Assembly (NCBI GenBank): GCA_030917395.1
Contig: JAUPUU010000150.1
Location: 1 to 36,208, forward strand
Source: Cyanobacteriota bacterium erpe_2018_sw_21hr_WHONDRS-SW48-000092_B_bin.40
GTDB taxonomy: Bacteria; Cyanobacteriota; Vampirovibrionia; Obscuribacterales; Obscuribacteraceae
Length of the DNA: 36,208 bases
Reading direction: 5' to 3'
Within the stretch, counting starts at the first letter, position 1. The number at the start of each line of letters is the position of its first letter. The position numbers were made by a program, and so were the translations under genes. The notes beneath the pieces are model-generated. The model did no database searches, was not told the origin of the DNA, and saw only the letters and a list, made by a program, of their open reading frames with translations. Positions 17,569 through 25,865 of the stretch are shown one piece after another.

Positions 17569-18681
17569 TTATGTCAGTGTCTTTTTGACATTGGCGTCCC
17601 TTAATTTCCAGATACATGAGTCGGCGGCGAAGTGGTGCAGGCTAATGGCAAAAAATACCAGGGCCACACTCGTTTGAAATGGCGCACCTGTGAGCGATAG
17701 CAGTTTTGGTATGGCGATGAATAGAAGCAGACCGACAACAAAAAGCTCGGCCCAGCGGGTGATAATAAATTCGAATTTGGCTGACCGTGATAGGTGGTCC
17801 ACTGCCAACTCGGCCTCTTCTTGTTTGAGGAATGAAGACATTGAGACTGCTAAATATTGGCTGGCATGAAAGAATGCCGGCACGAATATCCAAATAAAGT
17901 CATTGGCGCCATTCCAAACGGTTAGTAGTGCTATAGCGGTGAGCATGGTAAGAAAAGCCGGAACTGGCATCGCTTTCTCATGCTTTCCAAAACGGTGAAT
18001 TTGCAAAATTATCATTGCTGCAAGCATTAGAGCGATAGCAAGTTGTAGAAGCACTATAAGTGGTGCGCTAAAAAACGGAAATTGAAAGAGGTTTAAGTCA
18101 AGAAATTTGTGAGTTGGCCAGTCGCTTGAGAGCTGCTGGCAAACCGCTGCTGTAGTGCTTGCCCCGACTATTCCTTTGAGCAAGTAGCGCTCGAAACCGC
18201 TGAGCCTCATTTTCGCTCTGACGCAGTACATCAGAGTGATTCCGTAGCATTGCGCAATAATATGATGAATGGCAAAAACAATGTAGAGTGTGGCTTCTAG
18301 TCTTGCTAAGATTGGAAACCTTAGCGCCAGCAACAGTAAGCAGCCGAGCAAAAGTGGCAGTAGGTAGGCTACGAATTTGTGATTTTCTCTTTGTGATTTT
18401 TCTCCGTAAAGCCTGAACAGTGTGGCGGCTGAATGCGGCTGTGAGAGGGTGTATGTGCCGACTAGCACTATTATTTTTACAAGGTCGAGAGTGGCTCCTT
18501 TGTCGCTTGTGATATTTACGGCGCTATTGACTGCGTTGGCTGATGCCGCTGAAAAAAAGTAATTGATGCTAGCTAGGGCTAGAAGCCAGCCGCCACAGAC
18601 TAGCAATAGGTCTATTACTGGGTGATAGAGGTAGATATTACTTTCTCTGAATTTGCCGATGGTGATATTTGCGCTGGTCAT
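17569..18681 (-). CDS. polytopic membrane protein with conserved histidine motifs, unknown function
   Basis: The 370-residue protein has about nine or ten hydrophobic helices. Histidines recur at helix ends: TLSQPHSAATLFRLYG, AIHHIIAQCYG, FFHASQYLAVS, and LHHFAADSCIWKLRD near the C-terminus. The last is a motif I associate with uncharacterised bacterial membrane proteins ending HxxxDxxIWK. Clustered membrane histidines suggest metal or heme binding, but this is inference. Start choice: AGGAG sits five bases before ATG 18681 and directly abuts a GTG at 18687, so the ATG is preferred. The small signal-sequence protein follows 10 bases later. Confidence 0.65.
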   Translation of the reverse strand: MTSANITIGKFRESNIYLYHPVIDLLLVCGGWLLALASINYFFSAASANAVNSAVNITSDKGATLDLVKIIVLVGTYTLSQPHSAATLFRLYGEKSQRENHKFVAYLLPLLLGCLLLLALRFPILARLEATLYIVFAIHHIIAQCYGITLMYCVRAKMRLSGFERYLLKGIVGASTTAAVCQQLSSDWPTHKFLDLNLFQFPFFSAPLIVLLQLAIALMLAAMIILQIHRFGKHEKAMPVPAFLTMLTAIALLTVWNGANDFIWIFVPAFFHASQYLAVSMSSFLKQEEAELAVDHLSRSAKFEFIITRWAELFVVGLLLFIAIPKLLSLTGAPFQTSVALVFFAISLHHFAADSCIWKLRDANVKKTLT

Positions 18682-18814
18682 GATCACTCCTACGTGGCGT
18701 GGGGGAGCACCTGCAATGGCCGTTTTGTTTGTTCCTGTAAGTAACGGCCAGGCCGAGCTGAAAATGCCAGCTCAGTCTTTATTGGTGATGATTTTGGACT
18801 AGTAAAAGTGCTGA

Positions 18815-19069
18815 TTAGAATGTGCAGCCATCGTAACTTTTGAGTACGGGGTGGTCAAGTGGAGTAAACCCTAGGTATGGTTTGTAGCTTTTGCTGATTT
18901 TGTTATATATTAAAACATATAGTAAAACAGTTGCCAAAAAAAACGAGCCCATAAGAGCGAAAAGTATCAGCGCGAACGCCGGTACTTTTCGCCTTATGGG
19001 TCGTTTCCTTGGTTGTTGAACACCAGTTGCTTGGCTTGAGCCGATAACGAAAACTTGGTTTTCGCTTGG
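18815..19069 (-). CDS. orphan membrane-protein tail directly after the thioredoxin gene, start unclear
   Basis: In the -1/+1 frame relative to the thioredoxin gene, an open frame ends at 18815. Its last 82 residues look coding: a basic stretch (PRKRPIRRK), one TM helix, then a polar tail ending SYDGCTF. Upstream of 19069 the same frame overlaps the thioredoxin gene and is only an Arg/Ser-rich shadow. No ATG, GTG or TTG lies between the thioredoxin stop and the TM helix; the only ATG is inside the helix at 18952. It may start at a rare codon, be read by frameshift from the thioredoxin gene, start inside that gene at ATG 19198, or be the remains of a gene whose 5' part was lost. Confidence 0.35.
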   Translation of the reverse strand, partial: PSENQVFVIGSSQATGVQQPRKRPIRRKVPAFALILFALMGSFFLATVLLYVLIYNKISKSYKPYLGFTPLDHPVLKSYDGCTF

Positions 19070-19070
19070 C

Positions 19071-19634
19071 TTAGTTGGCGGTGGCGTCCAGCAAGAACAT
19101 GTGCGCGCTGTCGGGACCGACCGTGATGCCCTGGTCGCTGTTGGCAGCCAGCTGGTCGAGCTTCTCGCCCACGGCGTCGACCTTGAGAACGCCCACATGG
19201 ACGATCTGGGTGCGAGTCTTCGGGTTGACGAAGAACGTGGTGGGAATCTTCTCGACATTGGCCTGGGTCAGAAGCGAGTTGAACTTGTCGTGGTCGACCT
19301 TGAAGAAGCGAGCCTTGCCGGCAAACTTGGCGGCAGCCTGCTCCATCAGCGGACCCTGGGTACGACAAGCGGAGCACCAGTCGGCGAAGAATTCGACGAC
19401 GATGGGAAGATCGCTCTTTGCCATTTCAGCTTCGAAGTTCTCGTCGGTGAGCTCGATCAGGTCAGCGCGGGGGCTCGTGGGATTGGGAAACTCTTCGCCG
19501 ACCGTGCCATCGAACTCTTCAGTGTCGACGTCGCTGTCTGCGGAAGGGGCCGAAGCGGCCTTGCTGCGGAAGTGGGCAACGACGGCAATGGCAATAGCCA
19601 AAACCACCGAAGCACCCATTACGTATAGGAACAT
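19071..19634 (-). CDS. membrane-anchored thioredoxin-domain protein
   Basis: The 187-residue protein has an N-terminal signal anchor (about 3-21) and a Ser/Asp/Glu-rich spacer. The thioredoxin fold at about 57-165 has the active site WCSAC (Cys87 and Cys90) and the cis-Pro loop KIPT with Pro131. It should act as a thiol-disulfide reductase or oxidase on the outer face of the membrane; the direction depends on partners not seen here. AAAGGAG lies 8 bases before ATG 19634, a strong site. The gene is visibly GC-richer than both flanks, with C/G third positions, which suggests high expression or a different origin. A 482-base gap precedes it. Confidence 0.92.
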   Translation of the reverse strand: MFLYVMGASVVLAIAIAVVAHFRSKAASAPSADSDVDTEEFDGTVGEEFPNPTSPRADLIELTDENFEAEMAKSDLPIVVEFFADWCSACRTQGPLMEQAAAKFAGKARFFKVDHDKFNSLLTQANVEKIPTTFFVNPKTRTQIVHVGVLKVDAVGEKLDQLAANSDQGITVGPDSAHMFLLDATAN

Positions 19635-20116
19635 GATGTGTTCTCCTTTGTGATTGGTAAGTGGTAGAAAGATTTAGAAAATGCCGAACTAACCTTGCTG
19701 CCAAATTTTGTCTAGCTCTCCCCTCAACGCGATTGAGCGTGAACTGGGTGGGAGAGAGGCAAAGTAGGTGTGAAGGTTGAGGTTTGGTTTTTATATTTAG
19801 AAGAAAGGTAAGGCATTAGACTTTATCGAGATTAGTTCTAAAGAGAACCCTAGTTCAACCGTTCATGATTAGTATCTAGCTCTATTAACAAGAATTCGAT
19901 CGCTGGCAGTACTTAGCGCACCTAGCGAATGCGGAGAACCTAGCACAACTGCGAAAGCTTGCTACACAAGGCTTGTCAAGCGCCAGCGTGGTTGTTTTGT
20001 TCAGTTTTGTGTAAAGGCTTTTTGCTCGATATTGCCTTTGAAGTCTGACGACATATGCAAGCTGTGGTATCTTATTTGTCTCGATTGGAGCGCCACTTCG
20101 GTGTGGGCTTAGTCTT
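19635..20116. other. intergenic region before tRNA-Asp, 482 bases
   Basis: No protein gene is supported on either strand. The part next to 19634 must carry the promoter of the thioredoxin gene, but I see no clear -10/-35 pair. The right end carries a good candidate tRNA promoter (listed separately). The rest is low in GC, without strong hairpins or repeats. Confidence 0.5.
20045..20073 (+). promoter_or_regulatory. candidate promoter of tRNA-Asp
   Basis: CTGACG at 20045-20050 (4 of 6 to the -35 consensus) is 17 bases from TATCTT at 20068-20073, which is preceded by TGG so that it reads as an extended -10. The predicted start is near 20081, about 36 bases before the mature tRNA 5' end. Prediction only. 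Confidence 0.45.
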
Positions 20117-20190
20117 GGGATCGTAGCTCAGTTGGTTAGAGCGCCTGCCTGTCACGTAGGAGGTCGCGGGTTCGAGTCCCGTCGGTCCCG
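20117..20190 (+). tRNA. tRNA-Asp (anticodon GTC)
   Basis: A complete cloverleaf of 74 bases is visible. The acceptor stem GGGATCG pairs with CGGTCCC (one T-G wobble), with G as discriminator base. The D arm is GCTC..GAGC and the T arm GCGGG/CCCGT with TTCGAGT. The anticodon stem CCTGC/GTAGG encloses loop CTGTCAC, giving anticodon GTC (Asp). The 3' CCA is not encoded and must be added after transcription. It is transcribed toward the gene at 20309. Confidence 0.97.
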
Positions 20191-20308
20191 AATTTTTAAA
20201 AGACAAATGAAAAGCCAGCTGTTTTGATGCACAATAGCTACTAGTTAGCATTGGCAAAATGATGTTGGCTTTTTTGTTCTTGGTGCATTTGATTTTGGCG
20301 GAGCAGTG

Positions 20309-21841
20309 ATGGCGACCTTTGCGGAATTACTAAATCCGGTCCATTCTCCTGAAAAGAAGAAAGTTCTTGAGGCAATAGCCACACGTGGGCCGCGCATTGT
20401 GCCAGTAGACATTGCTGCTGATACCGGTATGGCTTTGCCCCTGGTGGTCAGCGAGCTCAACAACATTGCTTCTGAAACCAATGCTCACCTCGAAGTGACC
20501 GAGTCGGGTAACATCGCCTACAAGTTTGCTGGCAATTTACAGCAAGCCTATGCCGCCAATGCTTCCCGTGAAGTACTACGCTCTATTTTTCGGGTCATAG
20601 CCAACGTTTCGCTCATTGTTATGCGTGCATTTGTTGCTCTGATGTTCTTCGTCGTCAGAATTTCTTTTGGACTGGCTCTGGTACTTGGTGCACTGTTAGT
20701 TGTTGTGCTAGTAGTAGTAGTGATCATCGCTGGCTTGAAGGCCCTGACAGGCGGTGATAGTGACAGCGGTGGCGGCGACTTTAATTTTGATTTTGGCAAT
20801 ATCTTTGATTTTGGCTACAACTCGGGCTATTCCTATCGACCAGCATATCTGTACTGGATGTTCGACTGGTTCTGGGATTGGATTTTCTTCTGGCGCTATG
20901 TTACTCCGATGCCGGTCGGTTACGGTTCTTCTAACCTTCCTTATGATGCTCAAGGCGATTATCGCAATCAGCGCAATGCTGACAAAGCCACGCCCAACTT
21001 TCTGTTCAGTGTCTTTTCTTATCTGTTTGGCGATGGCAGCCCCAACAAGAACTTTGAAGAGAGCAAATGGCAGACAATTGCTCAGGTCTTGGAAGCCAAT
21101 CAAGGTGTTGTCACCGCAGAACAAATAGCACCGTTTACAGGTCTTGATCCGAAGAACGAAGATTGGATGATAGGAGTGATGCAACGCTTCAATGGGTCAC
21201 CAGAAGTGACTGAGGCTGGCCATATCATTTATGTCTTTCCTGCCTTTCAGAGTCTATCGCAGCAGCAGCCTAATACGGCCCTGGGTTCAGCCAAGCAGGA
21301 AGACTTTGCTCCAGACAATTTAAGTCAGTTGTTCAATCAGCATATCGGTCGACAAAAAGCTATAAAAACTAGTCAAAGTCGAGGTCTTGCTTTAGAGGGT
21401 TTCTTGCCAGAGAAAGAATGGCAATTCATGAGCGTGGAGGGCGGTCAGCTCTTTGGCATCATTGCTTTTGGTCTGGTGGTGCTGCTCGGCAGTATATTCT
21501 TGATCTTCAACATGTCGCTTGTGCCTGTTCTTTATACTCTGCAGCCTTTGCTCTACATACTCTTTGGCTACGGTCTTTTGTTCTTCCTCATACCGGCACT
21601 GCGTTTTCCTATTTTTCGTTTGATTAACGATGGCATTATCGAACGCAACGATAAGAAAATGGCCTTTGCCGTAGCTTTGAAAAACCCCACTCCAGAACTT
21701 AACGATAAGCTTCTAGAGGCTCGCAAAGTGCGCTTTAGCGGCTTACCCAAGGGGCCAGACAACACCATCTATACCACTGAGAAAGACGCACTTGATCAGC
21801 CTGATGACTTAGATGATAAGTTCAAAAAGCTTGAGGGTTAA
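20309..21841 (+). CDS. membrane protein with two winged-helix-like domains, unknown function
   Basis: The 510-residue protein repeats a domain of about 57 residues at about 17-73 and 254-310. Both copies end in a near-identical beta hairpin, EVTESGNIAYKF and EVTEAGHIIYVF, preceded by helices as in winged-helix folds. Two TM helices follow the first copy (about 96-142) and two follow the second (about 379-430). Between them is a Gly/Asp/Phe-rich stretch and an extremely aromatic patch (about 179-197, MFDWFWDWIFFWRY). Cyanobacteria have membrane proteins of a similar build, but I cannot name one with certainty. ATG 20309 is preferred over the adjoining GTG because GCGGAG is five bases before it. 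It converges with the TPR kinase, one base between stops. Confidence 0.7.
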   Translation: MATFAELLNPVHSPEKKKVLEAIATRGPRIVPVDIAADTGMALPLVVSELNNIASETNAHLEVTESGNIAYKFAGNLQQAYAANASREVLRSIFRVIANVSLIVMRAFVALMFFVVRISFGLALVLGALLVVVLVVVVIIAGLKALTGGDSDSGGGDFNFDFGNIFDFGYNSGYSYRPAYLYWMFDWFWDWIFFWRYVTPMPVGYGSSNLPYDAQGDYRNQRNADKATPNFLFSVFSYLFGDGSPNKNFEESKWQTIAQVLEANQGVVTAEQIAPFTGLDPKNEDWMIGVMQRFNGSPEVTEAGHIIYVFPAFQSLSQQQPNTALGSAKQEDFAPDNLSQLFNQHIGRQKAIKTSQSRGLALEGFLPEKEWQFMSVEGGQLFGIIAFGLVVLLGSIFLIFNMSLVPVLYTLQPLLYILFGYGLLFFLIPALRFPIFRLINDGIIERNDKKMAFAVALKNPTPELNDKLLEARKVRFSGLPKGPDNTIYTTEKDALDQPDDLDDKFKKLEG

Positions 21842-21842
21842 A

Positions 21843-24494
21843 TCATTTCTTGAGGCTACTTAAGAGTGCCTGTGCCTGTTTCTGACTTGTTTCTGGCAAG
21901 TCTTTGCTTGTTTCCATTAGCCTGGTTAATTGAGCTGCGTATGATTGCACGGTCTGCGTTTCTTGTAGAGTTTGGAACAACTGGACAAGGAAAATAAGGG
22001 CCAGACATTCTGAGTTCTTAGCAGAGTCTTTAGTAGCGGTTTTGTCTGAGTTCTTCTCTGTCTGGCTGGCCTGTGCTTGTCTTGCTTGGGCCAGGGCTTC
22101 TGTGCCTAGACGACGGGCTTCTGGGATGTTTCCTACCTGTGATTCAAGCTTTGCTAACTGCAGCTTTGATTGAATGATTTGTTCGATAGAAACGTTAGGA
22201 TCGCTGGCTTCAAGTTTAGTTTTGACTTTCATCCAGTAGACAGCTTCATTGAGTTGGTTAGCGGCTGTGCAGATAGGAAAGTAGTTATCGAGAGCGCTAT
22301 TTAGCTCTTTCTGATTGTGTAAGTTAGAGCGCAATAAAATTGCTATGGCTCTTCGATAGTATGGCGCTGCTTTTTCGTATCTAGCATCAAAATCTTTGAG
22401 CTTGTTGCTTTCGAAGGTCCCGGTTTGCTGCAAAAGCCACGCTAGAACACCGGGCTCTTGTTTTACTGCTTTTTCTTGTAGTTCTAGTGCTTGCTTCAAT
22501 TGCTCTGGAGAGCCTTGCACATAGGCTAAGAGAGTAATGCAACGTGCATATTTGGAGGGATCTGGGTTGGTACAGCCGTCAAACAAACTTTTGGCTTGAT
22601 TTAGTTCTCGTATAGCCTCACTTGGTTTTTTTGCGGCTATTTTCATTTCGGCTAAGCTAGTTTTGACGAAGGCGGCTTGCTCGCTATTGCCTCCATAGGC
22701 CACTCTCGCTGTGGACATTGCCCTAGCTAGATATTTCGCCGCTTGGTCTATTCTGCCGTCGTCTTTGCACAGTTTCGCTAAACAGATAAGCTCTGCAATT
22801 GTGGCTGGATCTGAGGGAGAGAGCTGTTTAGCAATCATCTCTATGGCAGCTTTGAAATGTGCCTCTGCTTCTTTATAATCGCCAGTTTTTTCGTAAGCAT
22901 TGCCTAAATTGTGTAAGGTGCGACGAGCAACAATGTCTGGTGGGTTCAAAGCGTTACCGAGAGTTTCAGCCATTTGCAACAAAGCTAGCGACTTTTCCAG
23001 GTTACCGTTTTCCGAAATAATATTGGTGGTGTCATTGGTCTCCTCAATCAATGCCACTTTTTCTTCTTGGCTTAGCTTGTTTGGCTCTTTTACGGCCGTT
23101 TTTAAGCGCACTTCTAAATCGCCTAGTTCTTTGCTCAGGCGAGCCTTCTTGTGCTCATCTAACTGTTTTACCGTGTCAGATTCCAGCTCTACATTCTTTG
23201 AACATCTGGATAGATCTAACATTTGATTGAGGCATGGAAGTGTGAATTGGTGCAGGTTCATACTCGTTTTGCTAAAAATAATTGCTTGTGCGAGCTCTGA
23301 TTGGGCGGCATTGTAGTCGCCAGTATCCAGCGATTTTTGACCGTTGGTATACAGTGTTTCCATTTTATTTGTGCCTGAAACGCTCCAGACACCTAAGTAC
23401 CAGAGGGTGGAACAAACTGAGATTGAAATACTCAAAAGAGCCAAGGCAATTTTCCAGGTGGGAATCTTGAGCTTACCGGCCTTAAAGCGCAGGGCTATGG
23501 TTGAAGCGGTATTGCCGAACAGTGAACCGCCATTACCAAAAATTGAGTGAGTGTTTGAAGCTTTGTGGCTTTCGATTTGCTCCAGGGCAAGTAGTACTGC
23601 GTTTAGATCTTGATAGCGATCTTTGGGATCTTTGGCCATACAACGCAAAATAATTACATCAAAGGCCGATGCTTCTCTTAGCTCAGGTCGAAGCTTTTTG
23701 ATTGAGGGAGGTGAATCGTTTAGTTGCGAAAAGTAAATTTCATAAACGTTGGTTGATTCGAAAGGTGGTTGGCCGGTAAGCAAAGCAAAGATAAGGCAAC
23801 CGAGTGAATAGATATCTGACCGGGAGTCAACTTTGGCTCCTAAGCACTGTTCGGGGCTCATGTACTGCGGGCTTCCTAAGACCTCTCCTGTCGAGGTTTT
23901 AGCTAGCTGAGTCACTGCTTTTCCCGAATTATTTTGCACAATTTTTGCGATGCCAAAGTCGACTAAAACAGCTCTGACACCGGTTTCAGAATCCCAGCAC
24001 ATGACATTGCTAGGTTTTATGTCGCGGTGCACTACACCTTGAGAATGGGCAAAAGCTAAGGCGCGCACTATTTGTTTTAATATCGAAATTGCTTCTGTGA
24101 TTTCTACTTTTTTATCGCTGCCGAACTTCTCTGAAAGCGAAACACCAGAGATAAAGTCCATAACTATGTAGGGTCTGTGACGTTCGTCCACCCCGTAGTG
24201 ATAGATGTTGATGATGCCTTCGTGCTTGAGTTTCCCTGTTGTTTTCGCCTCTTGTCTAAAGCGATCAAGGTAGCTGCTGTCAGAAATTAACCAAGGGTGC
24301 ATAAACTTAATGGCAACTTTGCGCCCAAGGGACAAATCGAGAGCAGCATAAACCTCGCTCATGCCGCCAGAGCCAAGCTTTTCGTCAATGCGAAAGTGAT
24401 TGTCTAAAATTTGACCGGCAAGGTCTTCATTTTCGCTACTAGTTTGCTCAGCATCTGCATTTGCCGTTGCTGACTGCTTTTCGGTCTCATCCAT
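21843..24494 (-). CDS. membrane Ser/Thr protein kinase with TPR ectodomain
   Basis: The 883-residue protein begins with a Hanks-type kinase (about 34-305): glycine loop GSGGMS at 41-46, ATP-binding Lys63 (AIKF), HRDIKPSN with catalytic Asp158, DFG at 179-181 and SPQYMSPEQ closing the activation loop. One TM helix lies at about 346-368. Outside are TPR units at about 381-412, 524-556, 565-598 and 606-640, and further helical repeats to the C-terminus, giving a protein-binding solenoid. All catalytic residues are present. Its targets are unknown; the PP2C phosphatase at 27839 is a plausible antagonist. The nearest ribosome-binding-like AGGAAG is 23 bases from the ATG, so translation start signals are weak. 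It is divergent from the TadE-like gene. Confidence 0.92.
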   Translation of the reverse strand: MDETEKQSATANADAEQTSSENEDLAGQILDNHFRIDEKLGSGGMSEVYAALDLSLGRKVAIKFMHPWLISDSSYLDRFRQEAKTTGKLKHEGIINIYHYGVDERHRPYIVMDFISGVSLSEKFGSDKKVEITEAISILKQIVRALAFAHSQGVVHRDIKPSNVMCWDSETGVRAVLVDFGIAKIVQNNSGKAVTQLAKTSTGEVLGSPQYMSPEQCLGAKVDSRSDIYSLGCLIFALLTGQPPFESTNVYEIYFSQLNDSPPSIKKLRPELREASAFDVIILRCMAKDPKDRYQDLNAVLLALEQIESHKASNTHSIFGNGGSLFGNTASTIALRFKAGKLKIPTWKIALALLSISISVCSTLWYLGVWSVSGTNKMETLYTNGQKSLDTGDYNAAQSELAQAIIFSKTSMNLHQFTLPCLNQMLDLSRCSKNVELESDTVKQLDEHKKARLSKELGDLEVRLKTAVKEPNKLSQEEKVALIEETNDTTNIISENGNLEKSLALLQMAETLGNALNPPDIVARRTLHNLGNAYEKTGDYKEAEAHFKAAIEMIAKQLSPSDPATIAELICLAKLCKDDGRIDQAAKYLARAMSTARVAYGGNSEQAAFVKTSLAEMKIAAKKPSEAIRELNQAKSLFDGCTNPDPSKYARCITLLAYVQGSPEQLKQALELQEKAVKQEPGVLAWLLQQTGTFESNKLKDFDARYEKAAPYYRRAIAILLRSNLHNQKELNSALDNYFPICTAANQLNEAVYWMKVKTKLEASDPNVSIEQIIQSKLQLAKLESQVGNIPEARRLGTEALAQARQAQASQTEKNSDKTATKDSAKNSECLALIFLVQLFQTLQETQTVQSYAAQLTRLMETSKDLPETSQKQAQALLSSLKK

Positions 24495-24571
24495 GGTTGT
24501 TAATGACTGACAAGTTTCTTCCTTAATAAGAGACGCGAAAGTGCACTTATGCTCTTGCTGCTCGATTATCT

Positions 24572-24588
24572 TACCCCGAATTGGGGTA
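24572..24588. promoter_or_regulatory. near-palindrome between divergent genes, possible operator
   Basis: TACCCCGAATTGGGGTA is a 17-base palindrome with 8-base arms and one mismatch around a central A. It lies in the 133-base gap between the TPR kinase (minus strand, start 24494) and the TadE-like gene (plus strand, start 24628). The position and symmetry fit a dimeric repressor site; no regulator is identified. Confidence 0.35.
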
Positions 24589-24627
24589 CGTAATAACAGG
24601 CGGGTGGGCTTGAAGTGGTGCTCTTAT

Positions 24628-25302
24628 ATGGCTAAGATTTGGACGTCTAATAGGTTCAAAGGTAGGCGCTCTGCGTGCGGTTCGCAGATGGCTGAATTTT
24701 CAATCACGCTTTTTGTTCTGATGTTCTTTTGTGTTTTCCCCATGATCAATTTGCTGGCTTACGGCTTTTGTACAGGCTCAGCTAGTTTCATTGGTTCGCA
24801 GATAGCTTCTAATGTCGCTGTTTCTGACTCGTTTGATAAAGCCCTGGCGGCAATGAAAGCAGAAGCAACAACCCTAAACCAAAGTGGCATTGCCAAGTTT
24901 GCCAATCTAACTCCGGCGGGTGGCTATCAAAATTGTGGCTTCGATCTTTACACTGTAGTTACAAGTCTTGGACCTAGCGGAGCAGTGACTGTATATGGTC
25001 CGACAAGTTCTGCGCCTAAGCCATATGATACGTCGGCTAATACCTACGAATTTATGGTTCGGGCCAACTATCAATACAAGCCGTTTTGTAATCTGGCTTC
25101 AGTTCCGTTTATTGGCAGTGTTCCTGGTGTTGGAGCCAACGTCAGCATAACTAATACTTCTTACCGTTGTGTGGAGAGCCCGACATCAACTTTGGTTACT
25201 ACCTTGCCTGTGGTGCTCTCCTCTGGAGGCGGTGGTCCTACTACTCCTCCTCTTCCTGGTCCACCAAATCCGGCTGCGGGTAACCCTGGACCATCGCAGT
25301 AA
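24628..25302 (+). CDS. TadE/pseudopilin-like secreted protein
   Basis: The 224-residue protein starts with a basic region, then SQMAEFSITLFVLMFF, a Glu at the beginning of a long hydrophobic helix, as in TadE/TadG-type pseudopilins and other single-helix exported proteins. The rest (about 45-195) is Ser/Thr/Asn-rich with four Cys, likely extracytoplasmic. The C-terminus is a Gly/Pro-rich low-complexity tail (about 195-224). Met 24628 is chosen over a GTG 87 bases upstream because the extra N-terminus looks non-coding. The adjacent TPR gene starts 30 bases downstream. No Tad secretion ATPase is in the window, so a pilus role is only a suggestion. Confidence 0.6.
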   Translation: MAKIWTSNRFKGRRSACGSQMAEFSITLFVLMFFCVFPMINLLAYGFCTGSASFIGSQIASNVAVSDSFDKALAAMKAEATTLNQSGIAKFANLTPAGGYQNCGFDLYTVVTSLGPSGAVTVYGPTSSAPKPYDTSANTYEFMVRANYQYKPFCNLASVPFIGSVPGVGANVSITNTSYRCVESPTSTLVTTLPVVLSSGGGGPTTPPLPGPPNPAAGNPGPSQ

Positions 25303-25332
25303 TTTTTGTAGCGAATATTGAGGTTCTAAATA

Positions 25333-25662
25333 ATGAATATTGACTCTTTTTCAAAGGCTATGAAAACTAAGCCAGAAGATAGAGATACCGAAAGAACGTT
25401 AGGTTGGAAGGTTTTGGTTGAGGGGGCTAAGGTTGGTCATAAGAGAGGGGATTTCGAAACAGCCGCCAAGATGTTTGAGCAAGCTCTAACAATGGCTGAG
25501 CTGCGGCTGGGGCCGAAGCACATTGTCTTAGCTCATATATTGATGCAGTATTCAGAAATGTGCGAAGAACTAAAAGATGCCGACAAGGCAAGGGCACTAA
25601 GTTCTAGAGCTCGAACCATTCTTGGTCAGTTAGCCACTGACAGCGAAGGTGGAGTGAGCTAG
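25333..25662 (+). CDS. small TPR-like protein
   Basis: The 109-residue protein contains one clear TPR-like helical pair, RGDFETAAKMFEQALTMAEL, followed by GPKHIVLAHILMQYSEMCEE and a third helix with ADKARALSSRARTILGQL. It is soluble, without signal peptide, and of the same general kinesin-light-chain-like TPR type as the protein at 7156. It probably binds another protein. GAGG nine bases before ATG 25333 gives a good start. Close downstream position to the TadE-like gene (30 bases) suggests they share a transcript. Confidence 0.7.
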   Translation: MNIDSFSKAMKTKPEDRDTERTLGWKVLVEGAKVGHKRGDFETAAKMFEQALTMAELRLGPKHIVLAHILMQYSEMCEELKDADKARALSSRARTILGQLATDSEGGVS

Positions 25663-25698
25663 TTTTTGAATTGGGAACCCCATATTTTGTTTCGCCTT

Positions 25699-25720
25699 TT
25701 GCTACTACGCAAAGTAGCAA
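25699..25720. repeat. perfect 8-bp hairpin downstream of the TPR gene
   Basis: TTGCTACT and AGTAGCAA flank a 6-base loop. It lies 37 bases after the plus-strand stop at 25662 but has no T-run after it, so it is at best a weak terminator of the TadE-like/TPR transcript. Confidence 0.35.
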
Positions 25721-25728
25721 TTAGAAGC

Positions 25729-25766
25729 AAAAAAATCTTGACTGGGTGGGAGTACCACAGTCAAGA
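25729..25766 (-). terminator. intrinsic terminator of the Pro/Tyr-rich protein gene
   Basis: On the minus strand a stem of TCTTGACTG paired with CAGTCAAGA (9 bp, extended inward by three more G-C/T-A type pairs past one bulge) is followed by seven T. It lies 100 bases after the stop codon of the minus-strand gene ending at 25866. Confidence 0.75.
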
Positions 25767-25865
25767 CTATTGCAGAAAAGCTGGTCAGCCTGATGCCTTT
25801 TGGGCATTCGCCTGTCCAGCTAACTTAGACTTCATACACAGCGGTGGCAGCCGCGCGAACTGGTG

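Noticed and set aside
19075..19653. Long plus-strand ORFs antisense to the thioredoxin gene
   Set aside because: Long open frames opposite GC-rich genes are common; the thioredoxin frame has the conserved active site and start signals.
20072..20257. Minus-strand ORF of 61 residues antisense to tRNA-Asp, with the string GPTGLEPATSY
   Set aside because: This is the well-known false protein made by translating the antisense of a tRNA gene; the tRNA fold is complete and explains the sequence.
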